Assembly: GCA_049969495.1 (NCBI GenBank)
Contig: JBMFOT010000007.1
Coordinates: forward strand, 3,287 to 67,286
From: HRBIN16 sp049969495
GTDB taxonomy: Bacteria > Armatimonadota > HRBIN16
DNA: 64,000 nucleotides
Reading direction: 5' to 3'
The position numbers were made by a program, and so were the translations under genes. Below the pieces are notes generated by a model that made no database searches, was not told the origin of the DNA, and worked only from the letters and a program-made list of their open reading frames with translations. Below, in pieces: positions 9,575 to 17,995 of the stretch (position 1 is the stretch's first letter; every line of letters starts with the position of its first letter).

Positions 9575-9603
9575 AGTATACGCCGATGTCTGCTCATTGT
9601 CAA
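9575..9603 (-). promoter_or_regulatory. Sigma-70-type promoter for the two RCK genes
   Basis: On the minus strand, TTGACA (9603-9598), a 17-base spacer and TATACT (9580-9575) give a near-consensus promoter. The predicted start is about 35 bases upstream of the ATG at 9532. Confidence 0.65.
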
Positions 9604-9751
9604 CCGCCGGGGAGAACGTATCGGGTGGCAAAGGTATTTCCCTGTGCCGTCTCGAAATAACCTGTGCTTCGGGTGTTATATCTCCTCCCCGCTTTGCGTA
9701 ACTGATTCTGGAGAGAACGACTACAGGACGGAAAAAGGCAGGGATGTTCCG

Positions 9752-10858
9752 ATGAGATGGTCATGGAAATTGGGAGAATACGCAGGTATCGCGGTGTATG
9801 TACACGCCACTTTCCTCCTGCTCGTGGGATGGATTGCTCTTCTACACTGGTTGCAGCTGGGCACGTTCCAGGCGGTGGTGAACGGGGTGGTGTTTATCCT
9901 CTTGCTGTTCGGATGTGTGTTACTGCATGAGTTCGGGCACGCGCTGGCGGCGAAGCGATACGGTATCCGCACGCGCGACATTACGCTGTTACCGATAGGC
10001 GGTGTGGCGCGTCTGGAAAGAATGCCGGACAAGCCGGTGCAGGAGCTGTGGGTCGCGCTGGCGGGTCCTGCGGTGAACGTGCTTCTTTTCGTGGCGCTGT
10101 ACTTTTTTGTGCAGGCAAAGAGCATGCTGTTTCCGATAGAGCCGGATATGGTACAGGGGTCTTTGTGGACAAGACTGATGACGGTGAACCTATTCCTGGC
10201 GGCGTTTAATCTGCTGCCAGCGTTCCCGATGGATGGTGGACGTGTGCTCCGGGCTTTACTGGCAATGCGCATGGACTACGTGCAGGCAACCAATATCGCT
10301 GCAGCATTAGGGCAGGGTATAGCTTTCCTGTTTGGCTTTCTGGGGCTGTTTCTCAACCCGTTCTTGTTGTTCATCGCGTTCTTCGTATGGATTGGCGCGG
10401 CGCAGGAAGCCAGCATGGTGCAAATCAAATCCGCGCTGGGCGGTATACCGGTGCAACGCGCGATGCTGACCGACTTTCGCACCGTCTCGCCCGATGACCC
10501 TCTGGAGCGGGTAGTGGAGCTTATCCTCAGCGGCTGGCAACAAGACTTTCCGGTCATAGAGGGCGGGCGAATCACAGGGGTGTTGACCCGCAGCGACCTG
10601 CTCAACGCGCTGGCACAGCAGGGGACGGACCGCTTCGTGCGCGAGGTGATGCAGAGGCAGTTCGAGGTGGTAGACGCCGCCGAGATGCTGGAAAATGTGC
10701 TGCCCCGCCTGCAAGCGTGCGCCTGCCACTCGATGCCGGTGGTGCGCGGCGACGAGCTGGTAGGATTGCTGACCATGGATAACGTCGGTGAGTTCCTGTT
10801 AATCCAGTCCGCTCTGGATACTGCATCCAGAAAAGCCTCTCGTCGAGGTATCATGTAG
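9752..10858 (+). CDS. Site-2-protease-like M50 metalloprotease with CBS domains
   Basis: The 368-residue reading begins MRWSWKLGEYAGIAVYVHATF, the usual start of this subfamily; the frame extends further upstream but the added residues are atypical. The HEFGHA zinc motif is at residues 59-64 in a membrane helix. The second motif, NLLPAFPMDGGRVLRALL, is near residue 155. Several hydrophobic helices fill residues 1-225, then two CBS domains (about 235-355) end the protein. Members cleave substrates within the membrane, and the CBS pair probably senses an adenine nucleotide. It is 13 bases ahead of a histidine kinase gene, so the two are likely co-transcribed. Confidence 0.9.
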   Translation: MRWSWKLGEYAGIAVYVHATFLLLVGWIALLHWLQLGTFQAVVNGVVFILLLFGCVLLHEFGHALAAKRYGIRTRDITLLPIGGVARLERMPDKPVQELWVALAGPAVNVLLFVALYFFVQAKSMLFPIEPDMVQGSLWTRLMTVNLFLAAFNLLPAFPMDGGRVLRALLAMRMDYVQATNIAAALGQGIAFLFGFLGLFLNPFLLFIAFFVWIGAAQEASMVQIKSALGGIPVQRAMLTDFRTVSPDDPLERVVELILSGWQQDFPVIEGGRITGVLTRSDLLNALAQQGTDRFVREVMQRQFEVVDAAEMLENVLPRLQACACHSMPVVRGDELVGLLTMDNVGEFLLIQSALDTASRKASRRGIM

Positions 10859-10871
10859 CCGGAGGCAGAAT

Positions 10872-11915
10872 GTGCACACGCTTCGCGATTTTCTGAGCAA
10901 ACGTTCCCGACACTTCTGGATTGCTTTAGGGCTGGTGCTGGTAGCTATCATCACCACGATAGACTACTTCACCGAACCCGACCTGCTCATCCTGTACCTC
11001 ATTCCGATTATTCTGGTAGACTGGTTCGCTGGCGAGAAGCCGGGCGTGATTCTGGCGATCACCAGCGCGATAGCGTGGTTCGCGGCGGACGTGCTCAGCA
11101 CCACCCATGACACCGCCGGCGTCGTGCCCTACTGGAACCTGGCGGTGCGCTCCGCCATCTTCCTGACCGTCACCTATATGCTTTCGGGTTTGCTGGCAAC
11201 GCGCAAACGCCACGAGGAGCTGATGCATTTTATCATCCATGATCTACGCTCGCCGCTTACCAACGTGTTGACCGGCTTGCAAACCCTGCGTCAGATGCGC
11301 GAAAACAAAATGGATGAAACCGAACAAGAGCTGCTGGACATGGCACTCATTTCCAGCAACCGTATGTTGACCCTGATTAACTCCTTGCTCGACCTCCCCC
11401 GCCTAGAGCACCGTAAGATGCCGGTGCAGGTGCAGGAGGTGAGTGTGGATGAACTGGTGAACGCTTCGCTGGCGATGGTATCGCTGTGGGCGGCGCAGAA
11501 CCGAGTGCGGATAGTGTACGAACCTGACCCGCAGGTCAGTACCGTCCGTGCCGACCCCGACATCACCACGCGCGTGCTGGTGAATCTGCTGAGTAACGCG
11601 CTGAAGTACAGCCCTCCCGATTCCACTGTCACCATCCGCACCCGCGCCTCAGAAGGAGCAACGGTGACCTTCAGCGTGACCGACCAGGGCCCGGGCATCC
11701 CGCCAGAGTGGGTAGACAAGGTATTTGACAAGTACGCGCAGGTGGAGGCACGCAAGGAGGGAGCCAGTACCGGACTGGGGCTCACCTTCTGCCAGCTGGC
11801 GGTGGAAGCACAGAAGGGGCGCATCTGGATCGAGAGCGAACTGGGCAAGGGCACAACGGTGCTGTTTACCCTGCCAGCGGGTAAGGCAAGGAAGGTTTCC
11901 TTGCTGGAGGCGTGA
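10872..11915 (+). CDS. Membrane-bound sensor histidine kinase
   Basis: Starts at a GTG with GGAGG seven bases upstream. In order: a membrane helix at about 15-33, further hydrophobic segments to about residue 112, then HisKA with the H-box HFIIHDLRSPLTNV (phospho-His about residue 123) and HATPase_c with the N-box NLLSNALKYSPP, G1 DQGPGIP and G2 GLGLTFC. All the residues needed for ATP binding and autophosphorylation are present. No response regulator is adjacent, so it is an orphan kinase, although the coupling with the M50 protease suggests a membrane-stress or signalling role. Confidence 0.92.
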   Translation: MHTLRDFLSKRSRHFWIALGLVLVAIITTIDYFTEPDLLILYLIPIILVDWFAGEKPGVILAITSAIAWFAADVLSTTHDTAGVVPYWNLAVRSAIFLTVTYMLSGLLATRKRHEELMHFIIHDLRSPLTNVLTGLQTLRQMRENKMDETEQELLDMALISSNRMLTLINSLLDLPRLEHRKMPVQVQEVSVDELVNASLAMVSLWAAQNRVRIVYEPDPQVSTVRADPDITTRVLVNLLSNALKYSPPDSTVTIRTRASEGATVTFSVTDQGPGIPPEWVDKVFDKYAQVEARKEGASTGLGLTFCQLAVEAQKGRIWIESELGKGTTVLFTLPAGKARKVSLLEA

Positions 11916-11916
11916 C

Positions 11917-12048
11917 GTGCGTATCACCGTGTCCGATATAGATGCTCCTATAGGGCTTAGACGAGTCCGCGAACCGCCCCCGGTGTACGGGGATGCGCCT
12001 CGCTTCGCCCAGCACCTCGCAGGATTGGCGTGTTCTTTGTCATGCTGA
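11917..12048 (+). pseudogene. Short ORF, possibly a gene start cut off by a repeat
   Basis: A GTG at 11917, one base after the kinase stop, has GGAGG at a good distance (11904-11908). It starts a 43-codon frame reading MRITVSDIDAPIGLRRVREP and continuing as believable coding sequence for about 37 codons. Its last codons (CSLSC) come from the dispersed repeat starting at 12035. It looks like the 5' end of a gene whose remainder was lost, or a very small gene. No family is recognised. Confidence 0.35.
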
Positions 12049-12117
12049 GGGTCGGCGAATCATCTCATCCTGTCGTTAAAACGAGATTCTTCGCTTGCGC
12101 TCAGAATGACAAGAAAG
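12035..12117. repeat. Dispersed GTCAT-CTGAG inverted repeat, copy 1
   Basis: CTTTGTCATGCTGAG at the left and CTCAGAATGACAAGAAAG at the right form imperfect terminal inverted repeats around an 80-base element that also contains GATTCTTCGCTTGCG. Related copies are at 26957 and 46210. There is no transposase inside, so it is a MITE-like or REP-like element. Confidence 0.7.
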
Positions 12118-12142
12118 GGGGACCTTCCTACTAAATAATCTT

Positions 12143-12199
12143 TGTAGCCGCAGGCTTTAGCCTGTGCAACAAGGGCGCACGCTGAAGGTTGCGGCTACA
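12143..12199. repeat. TGTAGCCGCA inverted repeat
   Basis: TGTAGCCGCA at 12143 and TGCGGCTACA ending at 12199 are perfect 10-base terminal inverted repeats. The interior includes GGCTTTAGCC, itself palindromic. The element ends one base before the stop codon of the FAD oxidase gene and could act as its terminator. It occurs once in this window. Confidence 0.6.
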
Positions 12200-12200
12200 T

Positions 12201-13586
12201 TCAGGGTGACAGGCGTTGCGGAAATATCTTCTCAGGGTTGCACAAACCCTGCGGGTCAAAGGCATCATGCACCCTCTGCATCGCCTGTAGGTCGGCGTCG
12301 CTATAGAGCAAGCGCATATAATGTGCTTTTTCCACGCCCACGCCGTGCTCGCCGGTGATGCTACCGCCCATCTGCACGCACAGTCTGACGATGGCGTCGT
12401 TCGCGGCGCGTACGCGCCTGACCTCTTCGGCGTCTCGCTCGTCAAAGAGCACTATTGGGTGTAGACTGCCGTCGCCCGCATGGAACACGTTGGCGATACG
12501 CACGCCGTGCTCCTGCCCGATTTCCATGATGCGCCTTAGCACCTGTGGCAGTTTGCTTCGGGGAACCACTGCATCCTGCGTGACGGTGCTGGGCGCCAAT
12601 CTCCCCAGCGACCCCACCGCCTTCTTTCGTGCCGTCCACAGGCGCGTGCGTTCCTCCTCGTCGCGGGCAAGGCGAATCTCTTCGGCGTGGTTTGCGTTGC
12701 AGAGGTCCACCACGCGCTGTAGCTGCCTGTCCAGCCCTGCCTCCAGCCCGTCTAACTCAATCACCAGCACCGCGTCCGCATCCTGCGGGAAGCCAAAGCG
12801 GAACGCCGCTTCTACCGCCTGCAGGGTCGTGCGGTCGATCATCTCCATCGCCGCGGGCACAATGCCCGCGGCGATAATGTCGGAAACCGTCTGACAGGCG
12901 TCTTCCAATCGCGGGTAGACCGCCAGCAGGGTGCGCCAGCTCTGGGGCAGGGGGGTGAGCTTGGCGATAACGGTGGTGAGGATGCCCAGCGTGCCCTCGC
13001 TGCCGGTAAACACACCCACCAGGTCGTATCCCAGCGGTTCCTCGCACTTCCCGCCGAACCACACCACCTCGCCGTCGGGAAGAACCACCTCCAGCCCGGT
13101 GATGTGGTTGACGGTTACCCCGTACTTCAACGTGTGCGGACCGCCTGCGTTCTCTGCCACATTGCCGCCGATGGTGCTGACGCCTTGACTGGATGGGTCG
13201 GGCGCGTAGTGGTAGCCGGTCGCTTTCGCCGCCTTGGTGAGGTCCAGATTGATTGCTCCTGCCTGGGCGGTAATGCGTCGGTTGGGAATATCTACTTCCA
13301 GAATGCGCGTCATCCGACTGGTGCAGAGTATCACCCCGCCTTTGACCGCCAGCGCGCCGCCCGATAGTCCCGTTCCTGCCCCGCGTGGCACAAAGGGAAC
13401 GCCCAGCCGATTGCACAGCTGCACCACCTGCTGTACCTGCGCGGTTTCGGTGGGGAAGACCACCGCCTGCGGAGTCGCTTTCTCCATCGTGTAAGCGTCG
13501 CAGTCGTATACCAGCAGGTCAAACGGGTCGTGCAGCACGGCGTTCTCGCCCACGATACGCTGCAGTTCGGAGATGAGCTCTGTCAT
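12201..13586 (-). CDS. FAD-linked oxidase, GlcD/D-lactate dehydrogenase type
   Basis: About 461 residues from the ATG at 13586 (GAGG upstream; earlier in-frame ATGs at 13604 and 13628 are possible). An FAD_binding_4 (PCMH) domain fills roughly residues 30-210, with VPRGAGTGLSGGAL as the FAD pyrophosphate-binding stretch and TIGGNVAENAGGPHTLKYGVT typical of GlcD. FAD-oxidase_C follows, ending in GSITGEHGVGVEKAHYM, where the conserved His/Glu of the active site lie. These enzymes oxidise glycolate, D-lactate or other D-2-hydroxyacids. The usual partners GlcE and GlcF are absent here, so the substrate and electron acceptor are open. Confidence 0.9.
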   Translation of the reverse strand: MTELISELQRIVGENAVLHDPFDLLVYDCDAYTMEKATPQAVVFPTETAQVQQVVQLCNRLGVPFVPRGAGTGLSGGALAVKGGVILCTSRMTRILEVDIPNRRITAQAGAINLDLTKAAKATGYHYAPDPSSQGVSTIGGNVAENAGGPHTLKYGVTVNHITGLEVVLPDGEVVWFGGKCEEPLGYDLVGVFTGSEGTLGILTTVIAKLTPLPQSWRTLLAVYPRLEDACQTVSDIIAAGIVPAAMEMIDRTTLQAVEAAFRFGFPQDADAVLVIELDGLEAGLDRQLQRVVDLCNANHAEEIRLARDEEERTRLWTARKKAVGSLGRLAPSTVTQDAVVPRSKLPQVLRRIMEIGQEHGVRIANVFHAGDGSLHPIVLFDERDAEEVRRVRAANDAIVRLCVQMGGSITGEHGVGVEKAHYMRLLYSDADLQAMQRVHDAFDPQGLCNPEKIFPQRLSP

Positions 13587-13634
13587 GGTCGTTGTTATCC
13601 TCATTGCTCGCTTAGCCGACGCAACCATTGTACC

Positions 13635-15104
13635 CTACTCCACCCTCATCTCCGTGTTGCCGAAGCGCAGCACATCGCCTGCCTGAATCACCCTCTGCTG
13701 TACGGGTTGACCGTTCACAAAGCTGCCGTTGCGCGAGCCTTCGTCTATCAGTACCCACTGACCGCCCTGCCTCTCCAGTCGCGCGTGGCGCCGGCTGACG
13801 GTGGGGTCAAAATCGATATGCACATCGCGCCCGACCTCTCTGCCAATGGTCAACATGTTGCCCTGCAGGGGGAAAATCGCCCCTGCTTTCACTCCGCCCA
13901 GTATGACCAGTCGGGTAGGAACCGTTCCGACCGCAGGCTGTACTGCACTTCCGGCGGATGACGGCAAAGCGGCAGGTGACGCCCCTGGCGCCAGCGCAGA
14001 CGGTGCAGACGCCCCGGGCAACACACTGCACGCACACTGTCCGGTCATCGGGTCCTTGCGCTCGCCACAGTAGGGGCACAGGTAGTCCGGCAGGGGAGGG
14101 CGCGAGGAGGGTTGTTCCATCCGCTCTATTGCCTCCCTGACCAGCGAGCGCGTGGCTTTCTCGAAAAACTGCAGGCGCACAGAGCCAATCTGGATGAGGT
14201 CGCCGTCTTTCAACCATGCCTGCTGCACGGGTTGCCCGTTCAACAGAGTGCCCCCGGGCGCCCCGAGGTCTTCCAGCAGGTGGCGGTTCTGCTGCCTGAT
14301 GATGCGGGCGTGCTGTGGGGCGATGTGCGTGTCGCCAAAGAGGGGGATATCGGCGTACTCGTCGCGCCCGATGAGGCACACAGGTTTATCCACCGGGAAC
14401 TCCTTGCCCTCGTTGCGCCCCAGAATGACGCGCACCCATGCTGCCTTCAGCGCCTCCTGCACCAGCGCGATGAAGAAGCCGATACTTGCGCCCAGCACGG
14501 GGAAGCCGACCGCCCGTCCGGGGGCTCCCACTTCCACTCGTTCACCATGCGACATCGCCAGATACAACGGGCTGAATATCAGCGTGAATATCTGGAAAGC
14601 CACGCCGCCCAGCGCACCTCCAATCGCGCCCCCTATCGTGCTATGCCACCAGCGTTTGGCAGAGCCTGTGACCGCCCCCACCGCCGCGCCGATGCCAGTG
14701 CCGAAGAACAACCACCCCAACGTGCGTGGCACGATATCGGTGAGGAACCCCAGCGGCGTTGGTTCTGCTCCTGCACCGGACGGATTACCGAGCAGCTGAC
14801 TGAGTGTGCCGTAGACGAAGTTCCCCAGGAACAGCGCAATCATCGCTCCGGGCAAACCAATCAACGCAGCCACAAACCCCCGACGAATCGCCTGCGCAGG
14901 CAATCCACGCGTCAGGCTGTCTACCATGCCCAGCGAAAAACCATAACACGTTCCCAGGATGACGGATAGCCACAAGGTTTGCCTTATCATTTCTGCGGGG
15001 TCGAAAAGTGCTTTCTGGTGGTCTATCAGCGGCTCCTGTATCAGGAAAGCCACCGCTCCTCCTGCACCACCCAGCACCAGACCCAGCAGCAACCTGCCAA
15101 GCAT
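13635..15104 (-). CDS. Polytopic membrane protein with two FHA domains and a zinc ribbon
   Basis: 489 residues. The first 230 are hydrophobic, with Gly-rich membrane segments (LVLGGAGGAVAFLI, GIGAAVGAVTGSAKR, IGGAIGGALGGVAF). The first FHA domain lies at about 245-330 (LIGRDEYADIPLFGD, QHARI, GTLLNGQPV). A CPYCGERKDPMTGQCAC zinc ribbon and an Ala/Pro/Ser linker follow, then a second FHA domain (TIGREVGRDVHIDFDPTVSRRHARL, EGSRNGSFVNG) ends the protein. FHA domains bind phosphothreonine; the second has all core residues (GR, SRRH, NG). The gene is three bases after the other FHA gene, so the two are one operon. No Ser/Thr kinase is in the window. Confidence 0.85.
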   Translation of the reverse strand: MLGRLLLGLVLGGAGGAVAFLIQEPLIDHQKALFDPAEMIRQTLWLSVILGTCYGFSLGMVDSLTRGLPAQAIRRGFVAALIGLPGAMIALFLGNFVYGTLSQLLGNPSGAGAEPTPLGFLTDIVPRTLGWLFFGTGIGAAVGAVTGSAKRWWHSTIGGAIGGALGGVAFQIFTLIFSPLYLAMSHGERVEVGAPGRAVGFPVLGASIGFFIALVQEALKAAWVRVILGRNEGKEFPVDKPVCLIGRDEYADIPLFGDTHIAPQHARIIRQQNRHLLEDLGAPGGTLLNGQPVQQAWLKDGDLIQIGSVRLQFFEKATRSLVREAIERMEQPSSRPPLPDYLCPYCGERKDPMTGQCACSVLPGASAPSALAPGASPAALPSSAGSAVQPAVGTVPTRLVILGGVKAGAIFPLQGNMLTIGREVGRDVHIDFDPTVSRRHARLERQGGQWVLIDEGSRNGSFVNGQPVQQRVIQAGDVLRFGNTEMRVE

Positions 15105-15107
15105 CGC

Positions 15108-16403
15108 TTACACTTCCCATCGGAAGAAGGTGGCACCAATCTGTATCTCGTCGCCCGGGCGTAGGGGTTGCTCGGTAATGCGCACACCGTTTACCCAGGT
15201 GCCGTTCGAGGAGCCTTCGTCGCGAATCACCCAGCTGTCGCCCTGCTTCAGCAGGCGGGCATGTCGACGGCTGACGGTGTTATCGCGATCGAGCTGTATC
15301 GTGTTCCCCACCTCGCGCCCGATGCTCACCTCCGCGCCGGTTACCTCAAAGATACTGCCTCCGTACGCTCCGCGTGCCCCCACCAGGCGCGGTGCGGTGG
15401 CGATTGCAGTGGAGACTGAGGTTGTGGGCGTAGCAGCTGGCGCGGCGGATGTTACCGAGCAGGCGCACGCGCCCGTGACAGGGTCTATTGGCTGACCGCA
15501 GAAGGGGCAGTGCCCTTCGGGAACCTGTACCGCCGGCTTCTGGGAAGGTTGTACCGGCGGCGGGGCAGGTGGTTCCTGCGCTACGTCAATGCCCAGTTTC
15601 TTGAGCGCATCGGGCAGGGTTAACTGCTTGCGCTTCCAGATGCGGTAGCCGCTGTAAATCAATCCCACCAGCACCAGCAGTCCGAAAAGGGTGTTCCATA
15701 CGGGGAAAGCGCGAGGCGCAGGCGCGGGGGACGGCGCCGTGGGCTGGGTTTGCGAAGCGGGTTGGGGTGCTGTGGGCGCAACCTCCAGCACAGGCGCACC
15801 GCTGGAGATGACCATCGTCAGGGTGACCACCGGGTCGGCGCGTTCGGCTTTCACCTCTGCCTCCTGTGAGGCAGTCAGGTTGTTACCGTAGTTCACCAGC
15901 ACGCTCACCTTGCCCAGCTTCACCCGCTCCAGCGAGACGACGCCGTTTTGCGAGGGGTCTAGCAAGGCGGTGTGGATGGTGTTGTTCGCGTCGGTGAGCA
16001 TCACGAACGCCGCGGCGATGGGCTTATCCTCCGGTGTTTGCAACCTCACCTGCACGCGCATGGCATACTGGAACTGGTCGGGCGTGACGGTGACGCTGGT
16101 ATCGTTCGGCTTCAGGGTCACCAGGGCAAGGTTGCCGTACTTCACATCGTATACGCCCACCCGTGCGCCTTCCAGAGTCTTGTCAGCGGTATCGGCGAAC
16201 CGCTTCTTGAGCGAGGCGATGTCCAGCTCCACCTTCCCGCCTGCGCTCTCGTTCGGCGGCAGGAACACCGTTTGCCCGTTTGCCGATTCCAGCCACACCA
16301 GATACTTGCCCTCGCTGGGCACGTTCACCGTGACCTTATCGGGCAGCGCCCACGTCATCGTTGTGATAATCGCCAGACACGTCACCCACGCGATACGCCT
16401 CAT
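15108..16403 (-). CDS. Exported, membrane-anchored FHA protein with a zinc ribbon
   Basis: 431 residues. A signal peptide (MRRIAWVTCLAIITTMTWA) leads into an extracytoplasmic beta-rich region to about residue 205. A Pro/Ala/Thr linker and one membrane helix (WNTLFGLLVLVGLIYSGYRIW) come next, then a cytoplasmic part with CPFCGQPIDPVTGACAC and a canonical FHA domain (SIGREVGNTIQLDRDNTVSRRHARL, EGSSNGTWVNG). The topology connects an outer sensor domain to an inner phosphothreonine reader. The ATG overlaps the nnr stop (ATGA), indicating coupling. The zinc ribbon matches the neighbour's almost residue for residue, so the two genes share a module. Confidence 0.85.
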   Translation of the reverse strand: MRRIAWVTCLAIITTMTWALPDKVTVNVPSEGKYLVWLESANGQTVFLPPNESAGGKVELDIASLKKRFADTADKTLEGARVGVYDVKYGNLALVTLKPNDTSVTVTPDQFQYAMRVQVRLQTPEDKPIAAAFVMLTDANNTIHTALLDPSQNGVVSLERVKLGKVSVLVNYGNNLTASQEAEVKAERADPVVTLTMVISSGAPVLEVAPTAPQPASQTQPTAPSPAPAPRAFPVWNTLFGLLVLVGLIYSGYRIWKRKQLTLPDALKKLGIDVAQEPPAPPPVQPSQKPAVQVPEGHCPFCGQPIDPVTGACACSVTSAAPAATPTTSVSTAIATAPRLVGARGAYGGSIFEVTGAEVSIGREVGNTIQLDRDNTVSRRHARLLKQGDSWVIRDEGSSNGTWVNGVRITEQPLRPGDEIQIGATFFRWEV

Positions 16404-17992
16404 GTTCCTGTCCTCCTATCCTTCAGCGGCTCGGCAGGAGCCTCGCCCTCCAGCGTTTGTATCGCCTGCGGCAGGAGTCGGATGATGTCTCCCGCTATGA
16501 AGCCTGCCATTCCCAGCTCCTGCGCGGCGAGGTCGCCTGCCAGTCCGTGTATATATACGCCTGCTGCCGCGCCCTGTTGCATGTCCAAACCCTGCGCTAT
16601 CAGTCCTGCTATCGCGCCGGTTAGCACATCGCCGCTACCGCCCGTTGCCATGCCCGCGTTGCCAGTAGGGTTTACCCAGATTCTGCCTTCGGGTGTGGCG
16701 ATAACGGTGCGCGCTCCCTTCAACGCCACAACTGCCCCAAAACGCTGCGCCGCCTGTCGCGCCATCTCCAGCCGGTCCGCCTGCACCGTCGCGGTATCGG
16801 TGTTCATCAGCCTCGCCATCTCGCCCGGGTGGGGGGTGAGCACCAGTGACGGGTGTCCAGCAGGCAGGATGTCCGGCTCCAGCGCGATGCAGTTGAGCGC
16901 GTCGGCGTCGATAACGCAGGGAACCCGCGCGACAGCCAGCAGTTTTCGCAACGCCTCGCGGGCAGGTGGGTGGGTGCTCCAACCCGGCCCGATGGCGAGC
17001 ACGTTCGCCCTCTGCAGCAACGGCGTCATCGCGTCGACGGATTCTGCGCTCAGGCAACCTTCGGGCGCGTCGGATAGCGGATGCACCATCGCCTCGCGCA
17101 GAGCGCTGGCTGCAGCGGCGTAGACGCTCTGCGGAACCGCCACAGAACATAGCCCTGCGCCCACGCGCAATGCGGCTTCTGCCGCCATCATCGGCGCGCC
17201 CGCCAACCCCACCGAACCGCCCACCACCAGTACATGCCCGAAATGCCCTTTATGTGCATCCGGCGGGCGAGCAGGCAACCATTCGCGCACCTGTTCCCGC
17301 GTTATCAGACGGCGAGGGATGTTTGCCTGTTCCACCACCACAGCAGGGATGCCGATGTCGGCGACCACTACCTCTCCCGCATACTCCGCGCCCGGGTAGA
17401 CCGCCAACCCCACTTTCATCGCGCCGAAGGTGACAGTGAGCCTCGCACGCACGGCGCAACCGCATACCGCACCGGTATCGGCGTCGATTCCGGATGGCAC
17501 GTCCACTGCCACGACCGGCACAGCGCACCCTTCAAAGAAGCGTATCACCTCGCCGATGAGCCCGCGCACCTCGCCGGTGACGCCGATACCCAGCAGGGCG
17601 TCCACCACGATGTCCCATCCACTCGCCCAGAGGTCGCGCAGTTGGTCGATGGAGCGCAGCACATGTAATGGCAGTTCCAGTTTCTGCACGATGCGCAGGT
17701 TGGTCAGGGCGTCGCCTGCCACTTTGGCAGGGTCTGCAACCAGTACCACTAGCACCTCCGCGCCGCGTTGTGCCGCGTGACGCGCCACCACCATCCCGTC
17801 GCCGCCGTTGTTACCGCCGCCGCACAACACCAGCACGCGCTTGCCCTGCCAGTTGCCGAACCGTTTCTCTGCCTGATTTACCACCTGCAAGCCCGCGTTC
17901 TCCATCAGCAGTAAGCCGGGGATGCCCATCTCCTCGATGGTTCGGCGGTCCATCTGGCGCATCTCCGCGGCAGTCACCAGCACCGGCAACAT
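16400..17992 (-). CDS. nnr: Bifunctional NAD(P)H-hydrate epimerase / ADP-dependent dehydratase
   Basis: 530 residues, the expected length for the fused enzyme. The N-terminal YjeF_N epimerase domain (1-215) contains LLMENAGLQVV and VLCGGGNNGGDGMVVARH. The C-terminal ribokinase-like dehydratase domain (225-515) contains VVGGSVGLAGAPMMA, LAIGPGW, VLTPHPGEMARL and NAGMATGGSGDVLTG, which holds the catalytic Asp. The enzyme repairs hydrated NADH/NADPH in the cytosol. Start: ATG with AGGAGGGA upstream, three bases after kdsB. The final 17 residues include LEGEAPAEPL, encoded by half of a dispersed repeat, so the true family C-terminus has been replaced or extended. Confidence 0.95.
   Translation of the reverse strand: MLPVLVTAAEMRQMDRRTIEEMGIPGLLLMENAGLQVVNQAEKRFGNWQGKRVLVLCGGGNNGGDGMVVARHAAQRGAEVLVVLVADPAKVAGDALTNLRIVQKLELPLHVLRSIDQLRDLWASGWDIVVDALLGIGVTGEVRGLIGEVIRFFEGCAVPVVAVDVPSGIDADTGAVCGCAVRARLTVTFGAMKVGLAVYPGAEYAGEVVVADIGIPAVVVEQANIPRRLITREQVREWLPARPPDAHKGHFGHVLVVGGSVGLAGAPMMAAEAALRVGAGLCSVAVPQSVYAAAASALREAMVHPLSDAPEGCLSAESVDAMTPLLQRANVLAIGPGWSTHPPAREALRKLLAVARVPCVIDADALNCIALEPDILPAGHPSLVLTPHPGEMARLMNTDTATVQADRLEMARQAAQRFGAVVALKGARTVIATPEGRIWVNPTGNAGMATGGSGDVLTGAIAGLIAQGLDMQQGAAAGVYIHGLAGDLAAQELGMAGFIAGDIIRLLPQAIQTLEGEAPAEPLKDRRTGT
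16425..16452. repeat. CTGGAGGGCGAGGCTC repeat arm inside nnr
   Basis: On the minus strand this reads CTGGAGGGCGAGGCTCCTGC, the same string seen at 18886 and, in inverted form, at 27653 and 27724. It is translated as LEGEAPAEP at the C-terminus of nnr. Confidence 0.7.
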
Positions 17993-17995
17993 GCT

